Assembly (NCBI GenBank): GCA_002746535.1
Contig: NVWA01000009.1
Coordinates: 106,483 to 170,482 of the forward strand
Length of the DNA: 64,000 nt
Reading direction: 5' to 3'
Source of the DNA: Planctomycetota bacterium
Lineage (GTDB): Bacteria; Planctomycetota; GCA-2746535
Shown here: positions 52,977-62,764 of the stretch, piece after piece
Numbering within the stretch: the first letter of the stretch is position 1
How the letters are laid out: each line of letters opens with the position of its first letter
Notes under the pieces: generated by a model
Databases searched by the model: none
What the model was told of the DNA's origin: nothing
Seen by the model: the letters and a program-made list of their open reading frames with translations, nothing else
Position numbers and translations under genes: made by a program

Positions 52977-53363
52977 TTATAAAGAAGTTCTTAATTCACC
53001 TTGTTCAGTATATTTTTTCTTGTGCAAGGCTTTGTTCCTCATTTTAGCAATGTTAAAAACATTAAAGAAATGTAGGAAGCCTAGAACTAGTAAAACGATT
53101 CCTTCTTTAGTGCTTATGTATTCGATACTTTCAATTGTGTTTGTAGGAGGATTTCCATATTTCAAGAAAAGACATACAAAGCCAATGTTTAATAAATAAA
53201 AGCCTACGATGAGAAGATGATTTACTGAATCAGTAACTTCTTCATTACCATTGAAAGATTCTAAAATAAAGACTCGTCCTCGTTTGTGTAAAGTTCGTCC
53301 AACCCAAATGGTTGAGCTGATTGCGATAAAAATGTAGACTAGATAGGCTGTTATAGTTCCCAT
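52977..53363 (-). CDS. Membrane protein, first gene of the epimerase unit
   Basis: A 128-residue protein with three likely transmembrane helices: ITAYLVYIFIAISSTIWV, HLLIVGFYLLNIGFVCLFL and GIVLLVLGFLHFFNVFNI, and a short basic C-terminus. It is of a DUF-type family seen beside GbsR-type regulators and TIGR01777-type oxidoreductases in bacterial genomes (recall, not verified here). The AGGAGAATTAATC site precedes the ATG. It begins the operon and is read away from the GbsR-like regulator with a shared promoter region between. Confidence 0.75.
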   Translation of the reverse strand: MGTITAYLVYIFIAISSTIWVGRTLHKRGRVFILESFNGNEEVTDSVNHLLIVGFYLLNIGFVCLFLKYGNPPTNTIESIEYISTKEGIVLLVLGFLHFFNVFNIAKMRNKALHKKKYTEQGELRTSL

Positions 53364-53403
53364 GATTAATTCTCCTATAAAGGTTTAACTTCTTTCTGAC
53401 CAT

Positions 53404-53432
53404 AGTTTAATAAAAGCCCATCCTCTTGTCAA
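53404..53432 (-). promoter_or_regulatory. Sigma-70 promoter for the leftward three-gene unit
   Basis: On the minus strand, TTGACA (53427-53432) and TAAACT (53404-53409) are separated by exactly 17 bp, a near-consensus promoter about 40 bp before the start of the 128-aa membrane protein. Confidence 0.6.
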
Positions 53433-53494
53433 TACTGAAGTTTCAGAAAATACTGAAAATAACGAAATTATTGAAAAGATTGACAACAGTGAAA
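53433..53494. promoter_or_regulatory. Operator-like repeats between the divergent promoters
   Basis: Copies of TACTGAA recur at 53433 and 53451; CTGAAGTTTCAG at 53435-53446 is a 12-bp palindrome, and looser GAAA-type copies follow to 53494. They sit between the -35 elements of the two promoters, where the GbsR-type regulator could bind and repress both units. Confidence 0.45.
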
Positions 53495-53506
53495 TTGTTT
53501 TAAAAT
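53480..53506 (+). promoter_or_regulatory. Sigma-70 promoter for the GbsR-type regulator
   Basis: TTGACA (53480-53485), 15 bp, TAAAAT (53501-53506). The spacer is short, but the predicted transcript start near 53512 fits the ATG at 53535. Confidence 0.45.
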
Positions 53507-53534
53507 AGAGGTGTCGTTTAAAAGGAATAAAATT

Positions 53535-54044
53535 ATGGTAGCAAAATTAGAACAAGTTAGAGATGAGTTTATCACCGAATGGGGAGCTTTAGGGTCCGCT
53601 TGGGGAGTCAATAGAACCATGGCTCAAATCCATGCCTATTTGATGTCTTGTCCAGAAGCGCAAACTACTGATGAAATAATGGAGTCATTAGAGATCTCGC
53701 GAGGGAATGCTCATTCAAATATTAAAGAGTTAATTAGTTGGGGAATGATTAAAAAAGTATTGAAAAAAGGAGAGCGAAAAGAGTTTTTTTTAGCAGAAAA
53801 AGATCCGTGGAAAATTTTCTGTTTGGTTGCCAAGGAACGAAAAAAACGTGAAGTCGAACCTATAATTGGTATTTTAAATAATTGTATTGCTGACCTAAAG
53901 GGTGTAAAAGGTAAAGAGGCGGATGATTTCCAAAAACAATTGAAAGATTTAACAGAATTTGTTGAGATGGGTGATCGCGTAATGGAAAAAATAAGTCGAT
54001 CTGAAAAGAATATACTATTTAAATGGTTGCTGAAAATATTATAA
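53535..54044 (+). CDS. GbsR/MarR-type transcriptional regulator
   Basis: A winged-helix regulator of 169 aa. The N-terminal helix and first DNA-contact region read RDEFITEWGALGSAWGVNRTMAQIHAYLMSC, a pattern specific to the GbsR branch of MarR-type proteins. The recognition helix is in TTDEIMESLEISRGNAHSNIKELISWGMIKKV, and the wing follows (LKKGERKEFFLAEKDPWKI). A helical C-terminus forms the dimer interface. A GTG 8 codons upstream would overlap the predicted transcription start, so I use ATG with AAAAGGAATA before it. It is divergent from the epimerase unit with operator-like repeats between, so it probably represses that unit and itself. Confidence 0.9.
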   Translation: MVAKLEQVRDEFITEWGALGSAWGVNRTMAQIHAYLMSCPEAQTTDEIMESLEISRGNAHSNIKELISWGMIKKVLKKGERKEFFLAEKDPWKIFCLVAKERKKREVEPIIGILNNCIADLKGVKGKEADDFQKQLKDLTEFVEMGDRVMEKISRSEKNILFKWLLKIL

Positions 54045-54095
54045 AAAAAATGATTTTAGAATATTAGTCTGCTGATAAATTATCCTGAATATAAT

Positions 54096-57000
54096 TTAAT
54101 CATGAATATTTTTAATCGTGATGCCTTTTATTGGATAACCCTTAGAATCTCCTATGTTGATGCTAAATCTTCTGAACTCTCTTAAGTCTTCTATCTTTAA
54201 GATAAGGATATTACTGCCTTTCTTTAAGCTTATTTTTTTATAAATTAAATTATGACTAACATTCTTAAATGAAATACCTTCTATGGTTGCTTTTTTATTT
54301 AGCCAAACGCTGAGTAGGGGGCTTGCTTTACGGTCTGTGTTGAGGGAATAAAAATAAGCCGATTTTCTTTTTTTGGATTCTATATTCATAGCAATGTAAT
54401 AGGTATTAGTTTTCGATTTTTTTGTTTTACTTGGCATCTTTCCGAATAAAAAATCTTTTTTGCCATTAGAATATTTTTTGCCTTTAGAGAATTTTTCATA
54501 TGGTTTTTCAGTTAGTTCACTGTCAATAGGGCCCATGGCTGAAAATGTAGATTTCCCGTTGACGTTAAAGAAGTAACTCATTAAAAAATACCGTTGATAT
54601 GAGGTAGGTATTTTGGCAGCTTTAAATAAATCTTTATATACTTTTATTCCTGATTTATTAATTTTTATCAAATACTTAAATATATATTTTGAAGCTTTTA
54701 AAAAGGCCTTTTCATTTTGATTAATTCTTAATAACCAAAGTTCAAATAATTTTAACAGATCTTCTGATTGCATATTTGGTTGTTTTGAAGTAATGGTCTG
54801 CATAATGTAAGTACCTAGCTGACTGTCTGAAGGCAAATTCCTCAGTGTTGCTATTATATTTTCATATTCTAAACCTTTATCTTTGATGACAATAGGTACT
54901 TGAATTTTTGGAATATGAATATTAATGTTTTCAATAGGTCTCCTGCCTATTGCAGAAAAACACTTAAAGGATTTAGAATCGAATAGATATATTTTCTGTT
55001 TCGTTTTTAATGGTTTTTTATTTTTTGTCATCATGGTTGGGTCGATAGTTGAAAAATCTCTGCTCCATAATTGAGTTTTCCCATTCGGTTTAAATAGGTT
55101 TAATTGTCCTAAACAAGTATTTCTCATCATAACTTTAATTAGACCTATATTAGTAATCTCTTTTTGAGTAGGATAACCGGTTAACAAAGATGGGAAAAAA
55201 TATTGTAAATAAGGTTTGTTGGTATCTTGAATCGCGGGATTATCTGTATATTCAAAATAGGTATCAATGAACGCCGTTTTATGACCATAGATATAATGAC
55301 CGTGTATTGATTTATAATATAAATGACGACTATAGTTTACAACTTCTTTTGCAGGAAAAACTTCTAGTGTGTGAAATGTTAAGGCGAAATTTAACCATTG
55401 TTTTTTTACGCCAATTGAGTTGGCAAAAGTAACTATTTTTTTTAAAGAAAATATTAGGTGCTCATAATATTTAGGATTAATTTCTAATATATTTTTATTT
55501 TTCATTTTAAATAGATGAAGTTCTTCTTTAAGTAAAACGGGAAGGATATTGATTATGCAAAAGTTTTTAGCATTCTTTTTGGCAAGTCGTTTTATATTAG
55601 CGATATTCTCTTCAATAGTTTTAAAACGTCTGGAATCAATCACCCACTTTTGAAATTCTAATCCTTGTGGAAAAAAGCCCTCATTTGATTGATAAATGAT
55701 GGAGCGAAGTTTATAATCTTTAATTTTTTGTGCTTCATCGTTTACGTAATTATCCCAGCCAATTAGTTTTTCATGGTCGTGACGTGAACGACTAGGAAAT
55801 AAATAAAAGGTACCGCCAACCCTAAATAATCCTGTTTCAATATTGTTTTTGTATTGACGGAACTCAATCGCGAAGTCAGGTAAAGTTTGTTTAAATCTTT
55901 TGTTTAAGCCTTCTAGTGGCATGGTTATGTATAAATGGATGTTTCCATCTTGATCTAATTCTTTCCATGAGTTAATAGAATCTTTAACATGAAAGCTGCT
56001 GGTGCAATGATCCCATAGATCAGGGTTCCATTTGAAGATAACCGATAAGCCTTGATGATTGGATGCCACGTGTAAAATTGTTTTTTCATTTTTATTTTTT
56101 AAAGGCGACAATTTAAAATGTAGAAATGACTTTTTATGATTGGCAAATGCTTGGTAGGTAATTTCTCGAGTTGGTTTACTGTCATTGTTTGGTAGCCATT
56201 GATCGGCATTAATCTTTATTTCAGGATAAAGTTCACCGTATGGGAAGGCCGACTGAAGTTTATTTGATACTCGAAATGATTTAATTTTATTATAATTATT
56301 ATGTGGATCAAATTGTCTGAAAAAATACATTTGATTTCTACGAATTTCTAGAAGGCTATTGTCTAAAGCAAAAAAGCTTGTCGAGTCTCTGTTGCCATAA
56401 TGGGCTGCCATAATAGTTGTGTAATCAATTTGTCTAAGCTTATCACCTGTGATTTCAAATGTTTCAATGGAATAAATACTCATTACGATAATTTTATTTC
56501 CAATTTTTAGACTAGCTATTTGGCAGTTTCGAGAGTCACCTCTTCCTGTGAATTTTATGGGGTATTTTTTAGTACCTTCAATGTAATGACCCTCTTTGCC
56601 TCCTTTTTTGAAAAAGCATAAATACCCACCTTTTTTTACTGCCCTAGCTTCTTGATATTCTTTGACTCGTTTGCCGGTTTTTGTATCAAATAAATAATTA
56701 TAGGCAATGCTATACTTATCACCAAAAATTCTCGTATATTGCCCATCCATGTGTCCCCTGCCAAACTGGAAACGAGAAATCTTTTTGCCGGTTTTTGGAT
56801 CATTATATTCGGTCCCATTTCCCAAATGTGAGCCACGAGAAATACAGACAAAATATTTACCTTCTTTAGCAATTGTAAAACCGTGGCTATTTGTTTTTTC
56901 CCATAGAAATTTGCCTCGCTGATTTAGATCATAAGTCTTAATTTCTTTTCCATGCAGGATCATAAGATAAGGCCCCAAGATTTTCATATCTATTGCATTT

Positions 57001-60000
57001 TCTAAGTTAAGATCAAATAAATGGTTTTGATTATTAGATGCTAGCACTCTAATAGTTCCGAAGGGTGTTTGAAAAGCAGTAAACTTAGAATTACTTGCGA
57101 TGACTAATCTTTTTTTCTTTAAAGTATGTTTTACTAAGGGGGTCTCTGCTTGATATAAATAGGTCCAGAGCACTTTTCTAGTAAACAAATCTTCTGCCCG
57201 TACCTCGCCAGGTTCGGATATTATTATTTTATCTTTTAATAGACAATTATAGGGGATTTGGCTGTACCACAATATGCTTGGTTGAATGTAGATGCCCGTT
57301 GATTGTTCAAAACCTTCTCTGAATAGAGTTATGTGTTGATCTCGTTTTAAAATGTGATGACGAGGTAAAGACGTTGGTATTAATTGAGCATCAAACTTGT
57401 CACTTGTATAAGCTGTTTCCGGAATAGAAAGAGCCTTTTCTAAAGTTATACTATCATAGGGTAACGGTATATCTTTTGTTTCTGGTTTTACAAAACCTGT
57501 TTCTTTAACGGGACTCTGGTTAAGTTCGGTAGAATTTAAATCGCCTGAGTTATCAAGAAGAAAGGCATCTTTTTTTGTTAAGATTACCCAACGATTATTC
57601 CCATATACTACTTTAAGAGGTTGAAGGTTTAGGTTGATTTTCTTGATAAAGGCACCTGTCTTTTTATCAAAAATGGCGATGCTTTTTAAACATGGGATGA
57701 TGATTAACTTTTCTGAGACTTCCCCCTCGCCTTGGGGAATTAATCCATTGGTACTTTTTCTCCAAATAGTTTCTCCCGTTTCTGGATCAATCTTCACCAA
57801 TTTTGGTGTTTGGTGTTGCAAATATTCAGAATAATAAATAAACTTTTTTGTATGGCGACCATGAATATGCATTGGCTTTAAGTGACCTGCTCTCCAAATT
57901 TCTTTACCTGAAACTTTATTTGTGCCCATAAAAGTTTGATTATCGGGCATATAGGATACTAAGGTATTGTTGAACACTCGAATATAGCCGGATGGGGCAT
58001 AACCGAAAAGATTATGAAACTCTCTATCAAAGTAATGAGGTGCTTTTCTTTTGATATAGGATTGACCCCACAATAGTTGCTTGGCGATGGTGTCAACTTT
58101 AAAAATGATACCAGTTCCAGTGTAACCATAAATAAACTGATCGTCTTTAACAAAATGTTGGTCGTGGCGGTAGGTATTCCAAAATTTTAGACCTCTAAAA
58201 TCTATTGGAATGATGGCTAGTGGAATGGAAGTTTCAATTTTACCATTGAGAGAGTTCATGATATTTAATGAAAGTGATTTTATGGTTTGCTTGTCATCAT
58301 AACTTAAAAATACGAGACTACCTCCATTGGCAATAGGAGCAGAAATTGGTTCTAGGGATTGTGCCTCTTTAAATGTTGCTATGTCCCAATTAAATTCTCC
58401 ATTTAGCTTATATGATGTGAACGTTTTGTAACCTGAATAATCTATGGTCGAGAAGTGGTAAATATTTGGGCCCCCTTTGCCTAGAACAAATCTTTTTTGG
58501 TGAGGTCCAGGTTCTAAATGATTGTAATATTCGTTTGATCCAATATTTTTCCATAGTGGTTTCCCATCATTTAATGAATATGCCAAGATTGAATTTGAAG
58601 TTGATAGAAACATTTTTGTTGCGGTAAACATTGGTTCGACACCTTGGTGGGTTAATTTTATTGGGTGGTTCCAATATTGGCTGTGATCATTTGGAAGCGT
58701 CAATCGCTTAATTAATTTTCCTGGGAAATTTGATTTGAAAGTGATGTTGTTTTTTAAAGATGCTTTCAACTTCTTGAGAGTAATAGGGGATCCTTTGAGG
58801 TTAACACTTTTGTTTTTGGATTCATTTAATTTGTTTCTAAATTGTGGAAGTATTTCACTACTATCTTCAAGCAAATACAACTTAGCGAGCACATTGGGAC
58901 TAGCATTGGGTTTTATTTTTACTGCTCGTGATAAATGAAAATAGGATTTATCATAAATTCCTATCTTAAAGTAATGATCACCTAGTGCCTGATGAATATT
59001 AGGTAATTCCAATATCATACTGAATTGAGAAAGTATCTTATGAAGCTCAGAGAAATCCTTATTTTGTATTAATTTATTTAATCGTTTAGAAATTTTATCA
59101 TGGGAGTATTTTTTAAAATCACGTAAAAATAATTTATTTTTGTAAGCGGCTTGTATAAAAACAAATCTTATGCTAAAAAAATTGGTTTGATTTTTGATGA
59201 TGGAATGTTTAAGGGTAGTCAAAATATCAAAGCATCTTTTCAAGATATTCGGTTCATTTTTATAATCTAGAATTAGGCTTTGAGTGTTTAGGGCTTGGCT
59301 TTTTTCAGTGGCATCAGAAATGATTAAATCGCTTGCACGACTATCTGGAAGTATTTTTAATGATTTTAATTCGATGCCCTTTGTTTTCGCTAAATCAGTG
59401 GCTTCTTTTATTTTTTTTGTAAGCAAGGGCAAACTTTTGGAATGGCCATAATAGTTGAATGGGCTCATTAAATATTGATAGTAGTTTATAGTGTTTTCTA
59501 AAAGCTTTTTCTCTGATAGTTTACTTTTTTGATATTGAAGTGTTTCATCAATGACATTGAAAATGGTTTTATAGTTATTATCACATGTGGCTTGATAGAG
59601 AAAAATTTTATAGTATGGAAAGTTTTTTATTAATGGCTCATCAGAAGTCATCAACCCTTTGATAAATATTGTTGGATGATTAGAGTAGAATTGTTTGCCA
59701 ATTAAGTAACCATCATAAAAATTGGCTGTCAGTTTTATGTAGTTTTTGATATGTTGTATGATTTTTTCAGAATTCTTTTTTAAATAAACTTTATAAACAT
59801 CTGAACCTAGTAATTTATTTATAAATACGGCAGAGCCATGTTGTTTTGAAGCTATATGGGGTAAAAGATTATTTAATACCCATTTGATATCAGCATCGCC
59901 GTTTGATGATAAATGTTTTAGCACTATTTCTTTTACTTTATTAACATCTGCTTTTGAAAGAATATTCAGTTTTATGTTTTTATTTATTTCTTTGATTAAT

Positions 60001-60524
60001 TCAAGCCTGTTGGCACCTGCCTGCAGTTTGATATATTTTCTTCCTGAGAATTGAAGTGAAAATGTCCCATGGCCAATATTCAATACAGAACTTTTATTTA
60101 AATATCCTTTGGTATAGGGGCTAGATGTTTGGTGTATTAAATATTCACCTGCAGCGGGAATATCAAACTCCCATTTATAAATCATTCTAGCTGTCTTGGA
60201 TCTCCTTTTATAATATTTTGTGCTGTCAATCGGTAATTTAGACTTAGGCAAATAAACAACGGGCAGGCCCTTTAATAAGAGCTCTCTGCCTTTATAGCTC
60301 AATTGGTGTTTATTGATTGAATATAGATAATCAGTTCTTTGAGTGTTATTAATTTTTAGTAAGTTTTGTTTAATGATATTTTTATTGATCAGATCAATGG
60401 CAAGTGATGGGTGTTCTTCAAAAATATTTTCAACGTATTGTTTCGAATCAAACTTATCATCTGAAAAACAGTTGGATGAAATGAGATAAATTATAAAACA
60501 TAAAATTATAACGTTTCTTTGCAT
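54096..60524 (-). CDS. Giant secreted protein with TPR, PQQ-type propeller and CBM9-like regions (2142 aa)
   Basis: A signal peptide (NVIILCFIIYLISSNCFSDD) is followed by about 480 helical residues, then a TPR-like pair (HQALGDHYFKIGIYDKSYFH, about 500-560). Residues of about 600-1400 carry PQQ-type propeller repeats with the typical Asp-Gly-x-x-x-W signature: ILAYSLNDGKPLWKN, TNKVSGKEIWRAGH, VKIDPETGETIWRKS and AIFDKKTGAFIKKI. A CBM9-like module (REITYQAFANHKKSFLHFKL, about 1455-1620) follows, and the last 520 residues have no recognisable domain, ending in a beta-rich region (FYSLNTDRKASPLLSVWLNK). Such size suggests a surface or matrix protein involved in polymer handling; function is not known. 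It lies alone, convergent with the GbsR-type gene. Confidence 0.8.
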   Translation of the reverse strand: MQRNVIILCFIIYLISSNCFSDDKFDSKQYVENIFEEHPSLAIDLINKNIIKQNLLKINNTQRTDYLYSINKHQLSYKGRELLLKGLPVVYLPKSKLPIDSTKYYKRRSKTARMIYKWEFDIPAAGEYLIHQTSSPYTKGYLNKSSVLNIGHGTFSLQFSGRKYIKLQAGANRLELIKEINKNIKLNILSKADVNKVKEIVLKHLSSNGDADIKWVLNNLLPHIASKQHGSAVFINKLLGSDVYKVYLKKNSEKIIQHIKNYIKLTANFYDGYLIGKQFYSNHPTIFIKGLMTSDEPLIKNFPYYKIFLYQATCDNNYKTIFNVIDETLQYQKSKLSEKKLLENTINYYQYLMSPFNYYGHSKSLPLLTKKIKEATDLAKTKGIELKSLKILPDSRASDLIISDATEKSQALNTQSLILDYKNEPNILKRCFDILTTLKHSIIKNQTNFFSIRFVFIQAAYKNKLFLRDFKKYSHDKISKRLNKLIQNKDFSELHKILSQFSMILELPNIHQALGDHYFKIGIYDKSYFHLSRAVKIKPNASPNVLAKLYLLEDSSEILPQFRNKLNESKNKSVNLKGSPITLKKLKASLKNNITFKSNFPGKLIKRLTLPNDHSQYWNHPIKLTHQGVEPMFTATKMFLSTSNSILAYSLNDGKPLWKNIGSNEYYNHLEPGPHQKRFVLGKGGPNIYHFSTIDYSGYKTFTSYKLNGEFNWDIATFKEAQSLEPISAPIANGGSLVFLSYDDKQTIKSLSLNIMNSLNGKIETSIPLAIIPIDFRGLKFWNTYRHDQHFVKDDQFIYGYTGTGIIFKVDTIAKQLLWGQSYIKRKAPHYFDREFHNLFGYAPSGYIRVFNNTLVSYMPDNQTFMGTNKVSGKEIWRAGHLKPMHIHGRHTKKFIYYSEYLQHQTPKLVKIDPETGETIWRKSTNGLIPQGEGEVSEKLIIIPCLKSIAIFDKKTGAFIKKINLNLQPLKVVYGNNRWVILTKKDAFLLDNSGDLNSTELNQSPVKETGFVKPETKDIPLPYDSITLEKALSIPETAYTSDKFDAQLIPTSLPRHHILKRDQHITLFREGFEQSTGIYIQPSILWYSQIPYNCLLKDKIIISEPGEVRAEDLFTRKVLWTYLYQAETPLVKHTLKKKRLVIASNSKFTAFQTPFGTIRVLASNNQNHLFDLNLENAIDMKILGPYLMILHGKEIKTYDLNQRGKFLWEKTNSHGFTIAKEGKYFVCISRGSHLGNGTEYNDPKTGKKISRFQFGRGHMDGQYTRIFGDKYSIAYNYLFDTKTGKRVKEYQEARAVKKGGYLCFFKKGGKEGHYIEGTKKYPIKFTGRGDSRNCQIASLKIGNKIIVMSIYSIETFEITGDKLRQIDYTTIMAAHYGNRDSTSFFALDNSLLEIRRNQMYFFRQFDPHNNYNKIKSFRVSNKLQSAFPYGELYPEIKINADQWLPNNDSKPTREITYQAFANHKKSFLHFKLSPLKNKNEKTILHVASNHQGLSVIFKWNPDLWDHCTSSFHVKDSINSWKELDQDGNIHLYITMPLEGLNKRFKQTLPDFAIEFRQYKNNIETGLFRVGGTFYLFPSRSRHDHEKLIGWDNYVNDEAQKIKDYKLRSIIYQSNEGFFPQGLEFQKWVIDSRRFKTIEENIANIKRLAKKNAKNFCIINILPVLLKEELHLFKMKNKNILEINPKYYEHLIFSLKKIVTFANSIGVKKQWLNFALTFHTLEVFPAKEVVNYSRHLYYKSIHGHYIYGHKTAFIDTYFEYTDNPAIQDTNKPYLQYFFPSLLTGYPTQKEITNIGLIKVMMRNTCLGQLNLFKPNGKTQLWSRDFSTIDPTMMTKNKKPLKTKQKIYLFDSKSFKCFSAIGRRPIENINIHIPKIQVPIVIKDKGLEYENIIATLRNLPSDSQLGTYIMQTITSKQPNMQSEDLLKLFELWLLRINQNEKAFLKASKYIFKYLIKINKSGIKVYKDLFKAAKIPTSYQRYFLMSYFFNVNGKSTFSAMGPIDSELTEKPYEKFSKGKKYSNGKKDFLFGKMPSKTKKSKTNTYYIAMNIESKKRKSAYFYSLNTDRKASPLLSVWLNKKATIEGISFKNVSHNLIYKKISLKKGSNILILKIEDLREFRRFSINIGDSKGYPIKGITIKNIHD

Positions 60525-60770
60525 GAATATGACCCATCTATTTATTGTTAATTAAATGCCGAAATATTTTAAGATATATTATTAGTCAGGCAGAAATTGT
60601 AAGTTGCGATTATAATAATTAACTAGTATATTTAAATTTTTATGTTGATTAGATTTGAAAATTTCGGTTTTCAGAAAATTAGTTATTTCCCTTTTTATAG
60701 GATTTACTTGAATAATCCATCATGATTATTTCAATGGGAAACTTTATATTGATCAGATAATTAATTAGAA

Positions 60771-61940
60771 TTAAAAGTAATAACTTAAATTGATTTTTAT
60801 AAAATCTTCTGATTCCCAAACGGACAAAAAATCTTGTTTGTGGCTTATGAACCATCTGGCATCAATCGAAATTTTAAGATTATTAGTTAGCCTTCTAGAC
60901 ACTTCTACACTAATTACTTGTGATTGATGATCTAAATCTTGACCAAGCCCGGCTAATAACTGAGTATCGTTTGTATCATTTGCCGTTAAGCGCATGCCGA
61001 AAAATAAATCATTTGCAAATGGAGTTGTCGCTTCATCTTCTCTCTCATCATAAAGATATTCTAGTAGCAGACCTAAATCGAAAGTTGAACTCCATAGACT
61101 TCCAAAGGTATGCTCAATGCCTATATTGAATGAAAAATATTCGTCACTATCACTATCGCGATAAATAGCTTCTAATTTATAAAGAGTATCACCCGAGGAA
61201 GCTTGAGTTTCTAAACCTGCTTGTGACATTTGCGAGTAATATGGAACCATAAAATTTCCATCATCAGATAAAGAAAAGGATGGCTCGCGGTTTGTGCCGT
61301 GAAAAGCTGATAGGGCAAAATCAAAAATACTAATGGAATGTGAATACCTCATTGCAAAATCTATGTGTCGGTCTTCTTGACTCGACTCATAAATTGAAGA
61401 ATCAGTATCGACAGCTTTTTGAAATAAAAACCGTCCTTTATCTCCAGGATATGTCCTTTCACGAAATCCAAATAATACAAATAAATCGAATGTGCCAACA
61501 GGTGAAATTAAGGAAAAATGGCTCATTGGTTGGCCAAGTTTTTGATCTTCATCAATATTAGCAGAAAAGTCGATTTGATTGACTATATTTACAAGATGTG
61601 AGAATTCAGTCACACTCCAATATTCACGACTAATGCCGAGTTTTAGTTCCCACCATGAGCCAACGACGATTCCATTAAATTCACGAATATCAAAATGACT
61701 TCTTTCGTTATCATAGGCATCTAGTATTGCATAGGGTCGAAAGGTAAAAGAGTATTTTTCTTCTGAAAAGCTTTTGTAATATTCTGGTTCAAATATGATA
61801 GCGCCATACAATTGTTTGCTTTTTTTATTGTCACCTTTATCAAAAAATATTTTTCCCTCAATCGTTACTGATCCTGAAAAATCTGCGTGGACAACATTTG
61901 TAAAGAAAAGGATCGTTAAGAATAACCAATATATTTTCAT
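60771..61940 (-). CDS. Outer-membrane beta-barrel protein
   Basis: The signal peptide MKIYWLFLTILFFTNVVHA precedes a mature protein of about 370 residues made of alternating amphipathic beta strands (for example SFTFRPYAILDAYDNE, WELKLGISREYW, FDLFVLFGFRERTYPG and FDLGLLLEYLYDERED). The last residue is Phe in FIKINLSYYF, the outer-membrane barrel sorting signal. The number of strands (about 14-16) fits a pore or export barrel, as in DUF1302-like proteins. It follows the LolA-like gene by 35 bp and completes an RND / LolA-like / barrel unit, so it probably forms the outer-membrane part or partner of a lipid transporter; cargo unknown. Confidence 0.85.
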   Translation of the reverse strand: MKIYWLFLTILFFTNVVHADFSGSVTIEGKIFFDKGDNKKSKQLYGAIIFEPEYYKSFSEEKYSFTFRPYAILDAYDNERSHFDIREFNGIVVGSWWELKLGISREYWSVTEFSHLVNIVNQIDFSANIDEDQKLGQPMSHFSLISPVGTFDLFVLFGFRERTYPGDKGRFLFQKAVDTDSSIYESSQEDRHIDFAMRYSHSISIFDFALSAFHGTNREPSFSLSDDGNFMVPYYSQMSQAGLETQASSGDTLYKLEAIYRDSDSDEYFSFNIGIEHTFGSLWSSTFDLGLLLEYLYDEREDEATTPFANDLFFGMRLTANDTNDTQLLAGLGQDLDHQSQVISVEVSRRLTNNLKISIDARWFISHKQDFLSVWESEDFIKINLSYYF

Positions 61941-61975
61941 TTAATTTCTCTTTTATAATCTGTAAGTAGTAAAAG

Positions 61976-62764
61976 TTACTTTGCTCGTTTCAAAGCATTT
62001 TTGTCAAAATTTCTATCTTTGAAGTCATTAAAAAATTTATAATTTCTCCAGAATAGTTTTGTTTCTTTCCCGTTGATTAAATTAACCATATGCATTATTC
62101 CGGGTCGCCAAAATTTATTTTCATATTTTTTATACTCAAGATTGTTAAGTGTCTTGAAATGGACTTTTTTGCGATCATAAAAATGTATTCTTTCCACTCG
62201 AAATTCTGTTTTATGAACCCATGCGATTTGTTTTGAGTAGCCAGAATTTTTATCTACTGGTACAGAACTAATCACATACATATCGTTGCCATTTAGCTTT
62301 TCTTCCTTTATTAACTTATATTTAGTATACTTTTCAACTTCTTGTGAAGAGATATCTTCGTAGGAGAATTCACTTCCTAAAAATGGACCTGATTTGTTTT
62401 TTGAGGAAATTCGTTTAACTCTTTTCAAAGCTGGTAAATATAACCACTGGTCATCTTGTTTGACTTTATGAGAAATGCCTAGAAACGCAGTTCCTTTGAT
62501 ATCTCGAGGTCGATTAAAAATAATCAATGCTTTATCACCATCATTTTCAACTTCCAGTGTTTTAACTTTCATAGATCTTGTTGATACTTTCCCATGACGA
62601 TTTTTTAACTCCATGTCCACTTCTGATACAGTATCTTTAAATCCATTGTTAGCTTCATCAACTTTTTTTATGATGTCTAATCCGGTTAATTTTTGTTTTT
62701 CCTCGCCATTTACTAGAGTGAGTGTCAATGATAATGTGCTTATTAAAATTAAAAATTTAAACAT
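61976..62764 (-). CDS. LolA-like outer-membrane lipoprotein-sorting protein
   Basis: Secreted (signal peptide FLILISTLSLTLTLVNGEE) protein of the LolA-like family, which carries lipids or lipoproteins across the periplasm in a hydrophobic half-barrel. Family features are the N-terminal TGLDIIKKVDEANNGFKDTV, the strand pair ALIIFNRPRDIKGTAFLGIS, the loop DDQWLYLPALKRVKRISSKN and the final KLFWRNYKFFNDFKDRNF. In this branch (uncharacterised LolA-like, often next to MMPL proteins) the W-LYLP-x-x-x-x-x-KRI segment is highly conserved. The start codon lies inside the end of the RND gene (8 bp overlap), so translation is coupled. Confidence 0.88.
   Translation of the reverse strand: MFKFLILISTLSLTLTLVNGEEKQKLTGLDIIKKVDEANNGFKDTVSEVDMELKNRHGKVSTRSMKVKTLEVENDGDKALIIFNRPRDIKGTAFLGISHKVKQDDQWLYLPALKRVKRISSKNKSGPFLGSEFSYEDISSQEVEKYTKYKLIKEEKLNGNDMYVISSVPVDKNSGYSKQIAWVHKTEFRVERIHFYDRKKVHFKTLNNLEYKKYENKFWRPGIMHMVNLINGKETKLFWRNYKFFNDFKDRNFDKNALKRAK

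Noticed and set aside
53511..53534. GTG start for the GbsR-type regulator
   Set aside because: It lies at the predicted transcription start, and the ATG at 53535 has a better ribosome-binding site.
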